DNA from: CAVTWS01 sp964390555
GTDB lineage: Bacteria; Actinomycetota; Acidimicrobiia; Acidimicrobiales; SHLQ01
DNA: 40,986 bases
NCBI GenBank assembly: GCA_964390555.1
Contig: CAYMJU010000149.1
Location: forward strand, 1 to 40,986
Direction: 5' to 3'
Positions 23,815 to 32,051 of this stretch are shown piece after piece. The first letter of the stretch is position 1. Each line of letters opens with the position of its first letter. The translations under genes were made by a program, and so were the position numbers. Below the pieces are notes generated by a model, which had not been told where the DNA came from, did not search any database, and worked only from the letters and a program-made list of their open reading frames with translations.

Positions 23815-25178
23815 CAGGCCTTCACCAGCCGGTCGCCGAGCTGGTCGGCATGGCTCGCCATCACATTGCGGGTGTCGACCACGAGCTGCGCCGACCGGGC
23901 GACCAAGGCGTAGTCGACGGTCGAGTGGCCAGTCGCGATCAGCACCGCGTCGTACCCGGCGACCGCCTCCTCGGTCAAGGTGATCGAACGCATGCCGAGG
24001 TCGTGGCGGCGCACCGGCAGAGCCTCGGGCACATGCGGATCGTGGTAATCGACGGTGGCGCCTCGATCCATCAGCAACTCGATGAGCTCAAAGGACGGCG
24101 ACTCGCGTGTGTCGCCGACGTCGGACTTGTAGGCCAAGCCGAGCACCAGGACCCGGGAGCCTCGCACCGGCTTGCCGTGATCGTTGAGCCCGTGCGCCAG
24201 CCGGTCGACCACGTAGCCGGGCATGCGGCCGTTCAACTCGCCGGCCAGCTCGATGAAGTGGACGGGCTGGCCGACTTCGCGAGCGCGCCACGACAGGTAG
24301 AAGGGATCGATCGGGATGCAATGCCCGCCGAGGCCGGGACCGGGGAAAAACGGCATGAACCCGAACGGCTTGGTCGCCGCCGCCTCGACGACCTTCCACA
24401 CGTCGATGCCGAGCTCGGTCAGCACGATCTTCATCTCGTTGACGAGGGCGATGTTGACGGCTCGGAAGATGTTCTCGAGCAGCTTGGCCGCTTCGGCGAT
24501 CTCGGCGTTGTCGACCGGCACCACATCGGCGATACCGACCCGGTAGAGGGCGACGGCGAGCTCGCCTGACGCGTCGTCGAGCCCGCCGACCAGCTTGGGA
24601 ATGGTTGACGTGCTGTGGCTCGACCGGCCCGGGTCCTCGCGCTCAGGGGAGTAGGCGACGAACACGTCGGTCCCGATCCCGAGCGACGCGTTGACGGGGT
24701 TGGCGGCGACGACAGCGTCCCAGAACTCGCGCCGGGTGGTGCCCGGGTAGGTCGTCGACTCGAGGATCACCAGCTGGCCGGGCCGCAGCACGGCGCCGAT
24801 GTCGCGGCCGGCGCTCTCGACGTAGCTGAGGTCGGGCTCGTTGTGGCGACCGAGCGGCGTGGGCAGGCACACGATCACCACGTCGGGCTCGCCAAGGCGT
24901 CCCATGTCGGTGGTCGCGTCGAAGCGGTCGCTGGCGGCCAGCGTCTCGTACAACTCGGTGCCGAGGTGCGTCAGGTACGCCTGCCCCGCTTCGAGCATCT
25001 CGACCTTGGTCTTGTCGACATCGAACCCGACGACCCGCAGGCCCCCGTTGTGGAGGGCGTGAGCCAGCGGTAGCCCCACGTAGCCCAACCCGACCACGCC
25101 CGCGGTGGCCGTGCGGTCGGCGATCTTCTGGAGCAGCGCGCGGTGTCCCGGTGAACGGTCAGGCGTCGATGAAGGCAC
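23814..25178 (-). CDS. UDP-sugar 6-dehydrogenase (WecC/WbpA-like)
   Basis: A 454-residue nucleotide-sugar dehydrogenase that makes a UDP-uronic acid from a UDP-hexose or UDP-HexNAc with two NAD+. Residues 27-38 hold the Rossmann motif GVVGLGYVGLPL. CLPTPLG, ESTTYPGTT and SPERED are typical. The catalytic Cys lies in GLGGHCIPIDP near residue 286, and the C-terminal YKSDVGDTRESP closes the UDP site. Family features favour UDP-GlcNAc or UDP-ManNAc over UDP-glucose, but this is not certain. GTG start with GAGGA 7 bases upstream; it overlaps the Alg13-like gene by 20 bases. Confidence 0.88.
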   Translation of the reverse strand: MPSSTPDRSPGHRALLQKIADRTATAGVVGLGYVGLPLAHALHNGGLRVVGFDVDKTKVEMLEAGQAYLTHLGTELYETLAASDRFDATTDMGRLGEPDVVIVCLPTPLGRHNEPDLSYVESAGRDIGAVLRPGQLVILESTTYPGTTRREFWDAVVAANPVNASLGIGTDVFVAYSPEREDPGRSSHSTSTIPKLVGGLDDASGELAVALYRVGIADVVPVDNAEIAEAAKLLENIFRAVNIALVNEMKIVLTELGIDVWKVVEAAATKPFGFMPFFPGPGLGGHCIPIDPFYLSWRAREVGQPVHFIELAGELNGRMPGYVVDRLAHGLNDHGKPVRGSRVLVLGLAYKSDVGDTRESPSFELIELLMDRGATVDYHDPHVPEALPVRRHDLGMRSITLTEEAVAGYDAVLIATGHSTVDYALVARSAQLVVDTRNVMASHADQLGDRLVKA

Positions 25179-25677
25179 GGATGGTCCTCAGCAGTTCGTC
25201 GGATGCGTGATCGGAGATGGCGGCGCCACCGCCCAGGTCGGCGCCGCGGTCGAGCGTCGCCACCAGCTCGGCCTCGTCGAGAGCGGGGTACACACCGGCG
25301 CGACCACGGAAACGGTCGATGGTCGCGAGCTGATGGTCGTTGCGGGTCTCGCGCCGGTCGCCGCGTCGAGGGAAGACGATCACCGGCTTGGCGTGGCGGA
25401 GCGCGGTGAGGATCGTGCCCATACCTGCGTGGGACACGAGCAGGTCGGCCTCGGCCACGTGGCGCTCGAACTCTTCGGGCGTGAGGTCGTGGACCCACCG
25501 GACGTGCTCAGGCGGCTGCCCATCGGCGCCGATCTGAGCCAAGACGTCGTCGACCCGACCACGCTCGACCGCCCACCGGTCGACGGCGGCGACGAGCCGG
25601 TCGAACGGCATCTGCGAGCCGACCGACACGAAGATCGCCGAGGTCTTCCTCGGGGTTGCGGCCCCCGTATCGGTCAC
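25159..25677 (-). CDS. Alg13/PssE-like glycosyltransferase catalytic subunit
   Basis: A 172-residue single-domain GT28 C-terminal-like protein. FVSVGSQMPFDRLV (about residues 16-29) is the Alg13-type N-terminus, and SHAGMGTILTALRHAKPVIVFPR is the UDP-sugar-binding block. Alone it lacks the membrane-anchoring half of MurG-like enzymes; the adjacent Alg14-like gene supplies it. GTG start overlaps the upstream stop (GTGA at 25674-25677). Together they likely form a split glycosyltransferase of exopolysaccharide assembly, like rhizobial PssD/PssE. Confidence 0.85.
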   Translation of the reverse strand: MTDTGAATPRKTSAIFVSVGSQMPFDRLVAAVDRWAVERGRVDDVLAQIGADGQPPEHVRWVHDLTPEEFERHVAEADLLVSHAGMGTILTALRHAKPVIVFPRRGDRRETRNDHQLATIDRFRGRAGVYPALDEAELVATLDRGADLGGGAAISDHASDELLRTIRAFIDA

Positions 25678-26153
25678 AGCACACTCCCCGCATAGACCGG
25701 GCCGTCGGGGCGAGCCAGCTCGGGCCACTGGGTGAGCACCAGGTCGGCGTGGCCGACGATCTTGGCGCCCGACATCGACAGCGTCTCGGCGTTGGCGATC
25801 GAATCCAGCCACACCGTTCGGGCTCGCAACAGCTTCCCCATCCGGATGGCCAAGAACCCCGGCAAGGCACCGGTGGACACGATCACGTGGGGCCGGCGCC
25901 GAAGGAGGATCGCAGCGAGCTGAACGGCGAGCACGACCATCCCCCACCGGTCCCAGCGGGTCGCATCGCGGACCACATGGAAGCGTGCTTCCGCGACCTC
26001 GTGCCGATACGCGGGCTGCACGGTCACCCACGTGACGTCGTGTCCTTCGAACGCCGGCGCGATCCGGCGGAGCTGGACCCAGTGACCACCGCCCGACGCG
26101 ACGGCCAACACGCGGCGGGGCGACGACGGGGGCGAGAAGGTGGGCGAGGTCAT
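25674..26153 (-). CDS. Alg14/PssD-like membrane-anchoring glycosyltransferase subunit
   Basis: A 159-residue protein. SGGGHWVQLRR (residues 20-30) is the Alg14/MurG N-domain signature. A hydrophobic segment follows at about 70-83 (WGMVVLAVQLAAILL), then VIVSTGALPGFLAIRMGKLLRA. It pairs with the Alg13-like protein and should recruit it to the membrane and bind the lipid acceptor. It is first in the exopolysaccharide operon. The upstream 106-base gap contains a weak minus-strand -10 (TATCCT, 26191-26186). Confidence 0.85.
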   Translation of the reverse strand: MTSPTFSPPSSPRRVLAVASGGGHWVQLRRIAPAFEGHDVTWVTVQPAYRHEVAEARFHVVRDATRWDRWGMVVLAVQLAAILLRRRPHVIVSTGALPGFLAIRMGKLLRARTVWLDSIANAETLSMSGAKIVGHADLVLTQWPELARPDGPVYAGSVL

Positions 26154-26259
26154 GGCGGCGGGCGGCCGGGTGGGGCCACTCGTTGAGGATACGGGGCCGT
26201 CTCGGTACCGCCCATGAGACGATCGACCCGACAGGGCCGGTCAGACGGTCCCGATCGAG

Positions 26260-26619
26260 TCACGCCCTCCGAGGCTGAGTCGGCGACACCTCGACGATCA
26301 CCAGATCGTCGGTGGCCAACAGGCGGTACGCCGTGCCGGCCTCGAAGTGCAACGCATCGCCGGCGACCACCTCGACGCTGTCGATCGACCCATCGCCGAA
26401 CTCGAGTTGGAGCACACCCCTACCGTCCTGCACGAGCCAAGACTCGCCCGCCGCCCGCGACAGTCCGAGGCTCGTGGCGTGGTTGGCCCGGACGAACAGC
26501 ACCTTGCCGACGAGCGACCCGGTGTCGGCCCACACCAATTCCAGACCCCACGCTCGGTCGACGCGCCGCACCCTGGTTCTCACCCGACGAGCGGCGGTTC
26601 CGGAGGCGCGGACCGACAT
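26260..26619 (-). CDS. Small single-domain cupin
   Basis: A 119-residue beta-barrel protein similar to mannose-6-phosphate-isomerase-type cupins: WLVQDGRGVLQLEFGDG in the first motif region and VVAGDALHFEAGTAYRLLATDD in the second. Of the usual metal ligands, only His in LHFEAG is clear; the HxH pair of motif 1 reads SWLVQ, so metal binding may be lost. The ATG shares a base with the USP stop (TGATG, 26617-26621), so it is translated with the stress protein. It might bind a nucleotide or sugar; function unknown. Confidence 0.78.
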   Translation of the reverse strand: MSVRASGTAARRVRTRVRRVDRAWGLELVWADTGSLVGKVLFVRANHATSLGLSRAAGESWLVQDGRGVLQLEFGDGSIDSVEVVAGDALHFEAGTAYRLLATDDLVIVEVSPTQPRRA

Positions 26620-27029
26620 CAAGGCACGACCGCGACCGGGACGCGAGCCCGCCGCACCACCGCATCGGCCACCGAGCCAAGCATCGCGTGGCCGCCGTGG
26701 CCGCGGGACCCGAGGACCAACAAGTCGGCACCGTCGCCGGCGTCGGCCACCGCGTCGGACACCCGGAGCGAGTTGATCAACCGAGGCGTCACGTGCTCGA
26801 TACCGGGCACAGCGGCCGCGAGATCGACCGAGGCCCTGAGCACCCGGCCGGCCTCGTCGGCGGTCTCGGCGCCTCCAGCAATCGGAACGGCGCCTCTCGC
26901 GATGTGATCGCGGTGCCAGACGTGAACGACGTCGAGGTCGGCGTGCCACCGCGCCGCCTCGGCGGTCGCCCACTCCACTGTCCTACGCGAGTGCTCCGAC
27001 CCGTCCACGGCAACGACGATTCGACTCAT
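26619..27029 (-). CDS. Universal stress protein, single domain
   Basis: A 136-residue UspA-fold protein. N-terminus IVVAVDGSEHS and the ATP-binding stretch GSRGHGGHAMLGSVADAV (G-x2-G-x9-G-S) are intact, so it is probably of the ATP-binding type. GGAGG 8 bases before the ATG supports the start. It is divergent from a pair of tandem USP genes across a 224-base region rich in GGGAC half-sites. Coupled downstream to a cupin. Confidence 0.9.
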   Translation of the reverse strand: MSRIVVAVDGSEHSRRTVEWATAEAARWHADLDVVHVWHRDHIARGAVPIAGGAETADEAGRVLRASVDLAAAVPGIEHVTPRLINSLRVSDAVADAGDGADLLVLGSRGHGGHAMLGSVADAVVRRARVPVAVVP

Positions 27030-27104
27030 GGCTGCAACCTCCGATCGCGGCACCACGGTCGGGTGCCTCCGATCGCATCCTCACGCGTCGGCCTCGGCGC
27101 TCCA

Positions 27105-27120
27105 AGGGACCAAGGTCCCT
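27105..27120. promoter_or_regulatory. GGGACC-AA-GGTCCC palindrome between divergent USP genes
   Basis: AGGGACC-AA-GGTCCCT is a perfect 7-bp inverted repeat with a 2-base centre. It closely resembles the mycobacterial DosR/DevR box core GGGACT-WW-AGTCCC, differing by one symmetric base per arm. Further GTCCC half-sites lie at 27170-27174, 27176-27180 and 27214-27218. About one such 5-mer would be expected by chance in this length at 70% GC, against five seen. Confidence 0.6.
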
Positions 27121-27253
27121 GGCCTCGCCGTCTCGATTCCGGTTGTGATGTCCTCGCTCCGGGCCGCCGGTCCCCGTCCCCCCTCGGGCTTTCTGAACGG
27201 CCCGGAGCGAACAGTCCCGACCCCACAGCGAACCCCGAAAGCAGGTCTACGCC

Positions 27254-28219
27254 ATGGCGACAGACACGCGGCCCGAGCCACCAGCGGAGTTGCCGAGATC
27301 CGGTACTGGGTCAGTCGTCGGCGTCGACGGATCCTCGGGCTCCCTCTGCGCCCTCGACTGGGCGGTGAGACACGCTGACCGTCTCGGTCCGGTTCGCCCG
27401 GTCATGGCGTGGCACTACCCGTGGGCGGTGTACACCCCGACCCCGTTCGGCGGACTCGCGGTCCCCCCCGTCGTTGACATGCAACGAGCGACCGAGGAGT
27501 CCCTCGCCAAGGTCCTCGCCGAGCACGGCACGACCGGGCTGTTCGACAGCCTGGTCGCCGATGGCGACGCCGCTCGAGTGCTGATGGACGCCGCCGAATC
27601 CACCGGTGCGGGGACGATCGTGGTGGGAACCCGTGGTCGAGGGGGTTTCGCCAGCCTGCTCCTCGGGTCGACGAGCGGCCACTGCGCCGAGCACGCCACG
27701 GTACCGGTGGTCATCGTGCCCGAACGGCCAGGTTCCCAGCCGCCCGCTTCCCGACCGGGGGAATCGTCGCGCTTCGCCGTGGGCATCGACGGCTCAGCCG
27801 CTGCCGAGCGGGCGCTGCGATGGACTCTCGACACCGCCCGCCCCGGGGATTCGGTGACCGCGGTGGCGGCGTGGGAGCTGGTCGTCGTGACTGGGTACGA
27901 GTCCTACGTGCTCGACACCGTCGATCTGTCCGCGGCCCGCGCCGAGATGTTGGCAACCACGATCGCCCGGGTCCGGCGGCCCGACGACGTGCCGGTCACG
28001 CCCGAGGTGCGCCACGGCGATCCCCGCGCCGTGCTCCGCGAGATGGGTGCCGGGGCCGATCTGCTGGTCGTCGGTGCCCGCGGCACCGGGACCCTCGCCC
28101 ACCTACTGGTAGGGTCGGTCGCCCACTCCCTCGTCCGGCATCCCGAGTGCCCCGTCGCGGTCATCCCCGGCACCGACCGGGGCGACCATTCCGGTGCGGA
28201 CAGAAAGGCGGGTCCGTGA
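27254..28219 (+). CDS. Tandem-domain universal stress protein
   Basis: A 321-residue protein with two UspA domains. Domain 1 (about 20-157) starts VVGVDGSSGSLCALDWAV and has GTRGRGGFASLLLGS; domain 2 (about 172-310) starts FAVGIDGSAAAERAL and has GARGTGTLAHLLVGSVAHS. Both keep the G-x2-G-x9-G-S nucleotide pattern. Length and order match the double-USP proteins of mycobacteria. Its TGA shares a base with the next ATG (TGATG at 28217-28221). Likely stress or hypoxia-responsive, from the DosR-like sites upstream (inference). Confidence 0.9.
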   Translation: MATDTRPEPPAELPRSGTGSVVGVDGSSGSLCALDWAVRHADRLGPVRPVMAWHYPWAVYTPTPFGGLAVPPVVDMQRATEESLAKVLAEHGTTGLFDSLVADGDAARVLMDAAESTGAGTIVVGTRGRGGFASLLLGSTSGHCAEHATVPVVIVPERPGSQPPASRPGESSRFAVGIDGSAAAERALRWTLDTARPGDSVTAVAAWELVVVTGYESYVLDTVDLSAARAEMLATTIARVRRPDDVPVTPEVRHGDPRAVLREMGAGADLLVVGARGTGTLAHLLVGSVAHSLVRHPECPVAVIPGTDRGDHSGADRKAGP

Positions 28220-29043
28220 TGTTCGGCACCATCGTCGTACCGCTCGACGGGTCCGACGTGGCCGCCCGAGCTTTGGTGCCGGCGGCTCGCCTGGCCGAGC
28301 TATTCGACTCGAAGATCCACGTCGCCGGGTTCGCCACGCCACTCGTCGCCGAGGACTTGGCGGGCCAGATAAGGCGCCACGCCGCCGATGTCGACCCGCG
28401 CCGGCTCCAGACGACGGTCGCGATAACCAGCAGATCGGTCGTCGATGGGATCGCGGAGATCGTCGAGGGCGATCCCGGGAGCCTGGTGGTGATGTCATCG
28501 GTCGGCCACAGCCACACCGGGCGGGCTCTCGGCAGCGTCGGCGAGGCCGTGCTGCGACGACTCTTCGGCCCGGTCGTGCTCATCGGACCTACGTTCACTC
28601 CGGCCAGCTTCGCGCTCCCGGGCAAGCTGACCGCGAGCGTCGATGGCAGCGAGATGTCGGAGTCCATCCTCCCCGTCGCCGAGGCCTGGGCCCTCGCGGG
28701 CCATCTCGAACTCGAGATCGTCACGGTCATCGACCCCGACACCAGCCGTCAATGGACCGTCAACGCCGATCTGCCCAACGAGTCAGGCGCGGTATCGCGA
28801 TTGGCCCGCCGCGCCGGGCAGGCGATCGGCCGACCGGTCGGCTACGAAGTGCTGCACCACCGCGACCCGGCGCGGGCCATCGTACGTTGGGCGACCGACA
28901 CCGAGACCTCGATGATCGCCCTGTCGACCCACGGGAGCGGCGGGCTGTCGAGACTGGTGACCGGGAGCGTCGCCATGTCCGTCGTCCACCGGGCACCGTG
29001 CCCCGTACTGATGCTGCGACCGCCCCACCTCCGCGAGGTTTGA
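28219..29043 (+). CDS. Tandem-domain universal stress protein, one degenerate site
   Basis: A 274-residue double UspA protein. Domain 1 starts FGTIVVPLDGSDVAARAL and ends with VVMSSVGHSHTGRALGSVGEAV, in which the usual GxRGxGG is lost, so it may not bind ATP. Domain 2 starts KLTASVDGSEMSESIL and has STHGSGGLSRLVTGSVAMSVV, which is intact. ATG 28219 overlaps the upstream stop; a GTG at 28216 is possible. It completes a divergent USP cluster with five domains in three proteins. Confidence 0.88.
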   Translation: MFGTIVVPLDGSDVAARALVPAARLAELFDSKIHVAGFATPLVAEDLAGQIRRHAADVDPRRLQTTVAITSRSVVDGIAEIVEGDPGSLVVMSSVGHSHTGRALGSVGEAVLRRLFGPVVLIGPTFTPASFALPGKLTASVDGSEMSESILPVAEAWALAGHLELEIVTVIDPDTSRQWTVNADLPNESGAVSRLARRAGQAIGRPVGYEVLHHRDPARAIVRWATDTETSMIALSTHGSGGLSRLVTGSVAMSVVHRAPCPVLMLRPPHLREV

Positions 29044-29150
29044 CCGGTCGCCACTCACCGCCACGGGCTCGCCGCCCATCGCGGGGCTTGCTGAGCGTCG
29101 GGCGACAGGTGACCGATTGGGATGTCCGAACCACGCCGTCTCCCGCTCTT

Positions 29151-29165
29151 GTCGCCTTCGGCGAC
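29151..29165. terminator. Possible hairpin between convergent genes
   Basis: GTCGCC (29151-29156), loop TTC, GGCGAC (29160-29165). It lies in the 137-base gap between the end of the USP genes and the stop of the LLM gene. No U-tract; weak support. Confidence 0.3.
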
Positions 29166-29180
29166 GGGCCGCTCGGGCCT

Positions 29181-30332
29181 CTAGCGTCCGAACATCGCGG
29201 TGTAGTCGACCCGGTGGCCGCGCCGTTCGAGCTCGGGTATCACCGACGTGCCGAGCAGCTCTATGCCCCGCATCACCTTTTCGTGCGGTAGCCGACCGAA
29301 CTGCACGTAGCACAGCAACTGGTCGACGCCGGCCTCCTCGTAACGAAGGATCTTGCGCAGGCACTCCTCGGGCGTGCCGATGATGATCATGTCCTGCTCG
29401 GTGTACTTGTTGACGTCTACATTGCCTTCGAGCGCCGGCTTGAGCAGCGGGAATATGGCGTCCTTCTGCTCGTCGGACAGGTGCTTCATCTCCCACTCGA
29501 GGGTGAACTGCGCGAGGTGCTGGTACCACCAGGTGAGCGAGTCCCACAGGCCGTAGCCGGCGGCTTCGTCGAGGTCGTCGACACAGTGCACGAGCGTGTA
29601 CGCGCCGACGCGGTCGTTCTTGAACGCGGTGATTGGCTCGACGCACTCGGCCTGGCCTTTCCGGTACAGGTTGATGTGGTTGGCCATGGCCGCGACGGGC
29701 TGCAGGAGGGCGAACGACAGGAGCCCGAGGCCGAGCTGGCCGGCCTTGTACGCCGACTGCTCGCCGGCGGCGGCGAGCCACGCCGGCGGGTGCGGGTCCT
29801 GGTAGGGCCGCGGGCACATGAAGCGCTCGGGGAAATCGATGTGCTCGCTCTTCCAGCTGAACCGTTCGTTCTGCCAGGCCCCGACGACGAACTCGACGCT
29901 TTCGCGCCACATCTCTCGCGAGCGATCGTCGGCTGGAACATGGAAGGCGAGCTGCTCGTTCGGGGTGGACCGCCCGGTGCCCCACTCGACGCGACCGCGG
30001 CTCAACAAGTCGACCGTGGCCACCTTCTCGGCGACGCGGATGGGGTGCTGGAACCCCGGCGGCATCAGCACCACACCGAACCCGAGCCGGATGTTCTTCG
30101 TCACCTGCGACAAGGCGCCGAGCACGACCTCGTTCGAGGGGCAGGCCGAGCGGTGCTCGCGGAAGTGGTGCTCGACCGCCCACACGGTCTGGAAGCCGAG
30201 GGTGTCGGCGAGCTTGATCTCCTCGAACGCCTCCTCGTACGTCGCTTGCTCGGCGTCCCTTTGGCCGTAGGGGAACGGCCGGTCGTACGGGGGGAGCTTG
30301 GGCTGGAACTCGTAGAGCAGGTCGAGCTTCAC
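29181..30332 (-). CDS. Luciferase-like (LLM) flavin-dependent oxidoreductase
   Basis: A 383-residue LLM protein of the longer alkane/luciferase-alpha type. GFQTVWAVEHHFREHRS, LGFGVVLMPPGFQHPIRVAEKVATVD (in two parts: the VLMPPGFQHP and VAEKVA blocks), RVEWGTGRSTPNEQ and a GTPEECLRKILRYEEAGVDQ block are visible. AGGAGG 8 bases before GTG 30332 gives one of the best ribosome sites in the window. Similar proteins are found near acyl-CoA genes in mycobacteria. It is divergent from an SDR across a 200-base gap that holds no clear operator. Confidence 0.85.
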   Translation of the reverse strand: MKLDLLYEFQPKLPPYDRPFPYGQRDAEQATYEEAFEEIKLADTLGFQTVWAVEHHFREHRSACPSNEVVLGALSQVTKNIRLGFGVVLMPPGFQHPIRVAEKVATVDLLSRGRVEWGTGRSTPNEQLAFHVPADDRSREMWRESVEFVVGAWQNERFSWKSEHIDFPERFMCPRPYQDPHPPAWLAAAGEQSAYKAGQLGLGLLSFALLQPVAAMANHINLYRKGQAECVEPITAFKNDRVGAYTLVHCVDDLDEAAGYGLWDSLTWWYQHLAQFTLEWEMKHLSDEQKDAIFPLLKPALEGNVDVNKYTEQDMIIIGTPEECLRKILRYEEAGVDQLLCYVQFGRLPHEKVMRGIELLGTSVIPELERRGHRVDYTAMFGR

Positions 30333-30532
30333 GACCGTGCCCTCCTCTCTGTTGGGGGTGTCGGTCGGTCGGGGTGCCGGCCTGTCGGGGGTGCCGGGCG
30401 GTGCGCCGCGAGAGTACGCCATGGCACCAGCGTGATCGGCCTGCGACATCTACGGTGTCGCCGAACCGATCCGCCGCCGGCCAGGATCAATCGCCAGACG
30501 GCACCCATGGCCGCCCGACACGGAGTACACCC

Positions 30533-31339
30533 ATGACCACCAGTGATCCGACTCCAGTCCCCGACTACCTGAACCGGCTCCGACTCGACGGGCGCAGCTA
30601 CGTGGTGGTCGGCGCCGGGCAGGGAATGGGCCGCCACACCTCCCACGCGCTGGCGCAGGCCGGGGCCGAGCGGATCGTGTGCGTCGACATCGACGGGGAG
30701 CGAGCCGTAGAGATCGCCGAGGAGATCGGTGTCGGCGTGCCCTGGGTCGGCGATTGCACCAAGCGGGCCGACGTCAAGCGGCTGGCCGCCGACGCCCTCG
30801 ACGCCCTCGGCACGATCCACGGCTTCGTCGACATCGTCGGCATGGCCGGCTGGGCGGGTGTGCTCGACATCGACGACGACGCCTGGGACTGGCAGTTCGA
30901 CATCGTGTTGCGCCACGCCTACCTGCTCTCCCAGGAGTTGGGCCGCGCGATGGTGGCGAGCGGCGGCGGCACCATGGTCTTCGTGGCGTCGGTCAGCGGC
31001 CTCAGCAGCGCCCCGATGCACGCCGGGTACGGTGCCGCCAAGGCCGGGTTGATGGCGTGGGTCAAGTCGCTGGCCCAAGAGCTGGGCCCGCACGGTGTAC
31101 GAGCGAACGCCGTCGCCCCGGGATCGATCCGCACCCCTCGCATGGAGGTGGCGATGACCGACGAGGCCCAGGCCCAAACGGCCCAGGACACGCCGGTCGG
31201 GCGCATCGGGGTGCCACCCGACATCGCGTCGGCGGCGCTGTTCCTCACGTCGGACCTGTCGTCCTACGTCAGCGGCCAGACCCTCGTCGTCGACGGCGGC
31301 GTGACGATCAAGTTCCCCTTCCGCAACACCCTCGACTGA
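30533..31339 (+). CDS. Short-chain dehydrogenase/reductase
   Basis: A 268-residue SDR. Cofactor motif GAGQGMG at 27-33, Asp52 suggests NAD(H) preference, catalytic Ser153 and YGAAK at 166-170. The structural NAG motif reads VGMAG (102-106), a departure. C-terminus VSGQTLVVDGGVTIKFPF is typical. GGAG 8 bases before the ATG supports the start. Convergent with the response regulator; substrate unknown. Confidence 0.87.
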   Translation: MTTSDPTPVPDYLNRLRLDGRSYVVVGAGQGMGRHTSHALAQAGAERIVCVDIDGERAVEIAEEIGVGVPWVGDCTKRADVKRLAADALDALGTIHGFVDIVGMAGWAGVLDIDDDAWDWQFDIVLRHAYLLSQELGRAMVASGGGTMVFVASVSGLSSAPMHAGYGAAKAGLMAWVKSLAQELGPHGVRANAVAPGSIRTPRMEVAMTDEAQAQTAQDTPVGRIGVPPDIASAALFLTSDLSSYVSGQTLVVDGGVTIKFPFRNTLD

Positions 31340-31403
31340 CGTTCGTGGCCTCGGCGGCGCCTCAACCCAGGTTGACGTCCAATCGCCCGCAACTCGATGT
31401 GCC

Positions 31404-32051
31404 TCACGTCGCCTTGTCTCGCAGACCCGCCTCCCGTGCAACCTGAGCGGCTTCGTGGCGGTCGCGCACCTGGAGCTTGGTGAGGATGTTGGAGACGTGG
31501 TTGCGCACCGTCTTGGGGCTGACGACGAGCTTGCCGGCGATTGCCGTGTTGGTGTATCCGTCGGCCAGAAGGGAGATGACGTCGCGCTCGCGGTCGGTCA
31601 AGACGGGGAGGGGAGTCGAGGGGTTGCGGTCAGCAGCGAAGGCCCCGAGGAGTCGCTCCGCGATCCCGGGTCCGAAGATCGCCTCGCCGGCGGCGACCGC
31701 TTCGATGGCGCGCAGGACCTCCTGGCGTTCGGCGCCCTTGAGTAGGTAGCCGCGGGCCCCGGCGCGGATGGCGGCGAAGACGGCGTCGGCGTCGTCGGTC
31801 ATGGTCAGGATCAAGATGGCGACGTTCGGGTGCGCGGAGGTGATGGCGCGGGTGGCGTCGATCCCGGACCGTCCGGGCATTTGCAGGTCCATGAGGATGA
31901 CGTCCGGGACGAGCGCCGCGGCGAGTTCTATCGCTTCGGAAACGTTGGCGGCCTCACCCACGAGCTCGATCGTCTCGACTCGCAGCGCGGTGCGAAGTCC
32001 GTCACGAAAGATCGGATGGTCGTCGACGACGAGCACCCGGAGCGGGGTCAT
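31404..32051 (-). CDS. NarL/FixJ-family response regulator
   Basis: A 215-residue two-component regulator. Receiver domain: acidic Asp10-Asp11, phosphoacceptor Asp55 in LMDLQMPG, Thr83, Lys105. LuxR-type HTH at about 151-205: LTDRERDVISLLADGYTNTAIA with recognition helix SPKTVRNHVSNIL. The KTVRN core resembles the DosR recognition helix KTVKN. The ATG overlaps the kinase stop by 4 bases (32048-32051), so it is the cognate partner. Candidate controller of the GGGAC-containing promoters in this window (inference). Confidence 0.9.
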   Translation of the reverse strand: MTPLRVLVVDDHPIFRDGLRTALRVETIELVGEAANVSEAIELAAALVPDVILMDLQMPGRSGIDATRAITSAHPNVAILILTMTDDADAVFAAIRAGARGYLLKGAERQEVLRAIEAVAAGEAIFGPGIAERLLGAFAADRNPSTPLPVLTDRERDVISLLADGYTNTAIAGKLVVSPKTVRNHVSNILTKLQVRDRHEAAQVAREAGLRDKAT

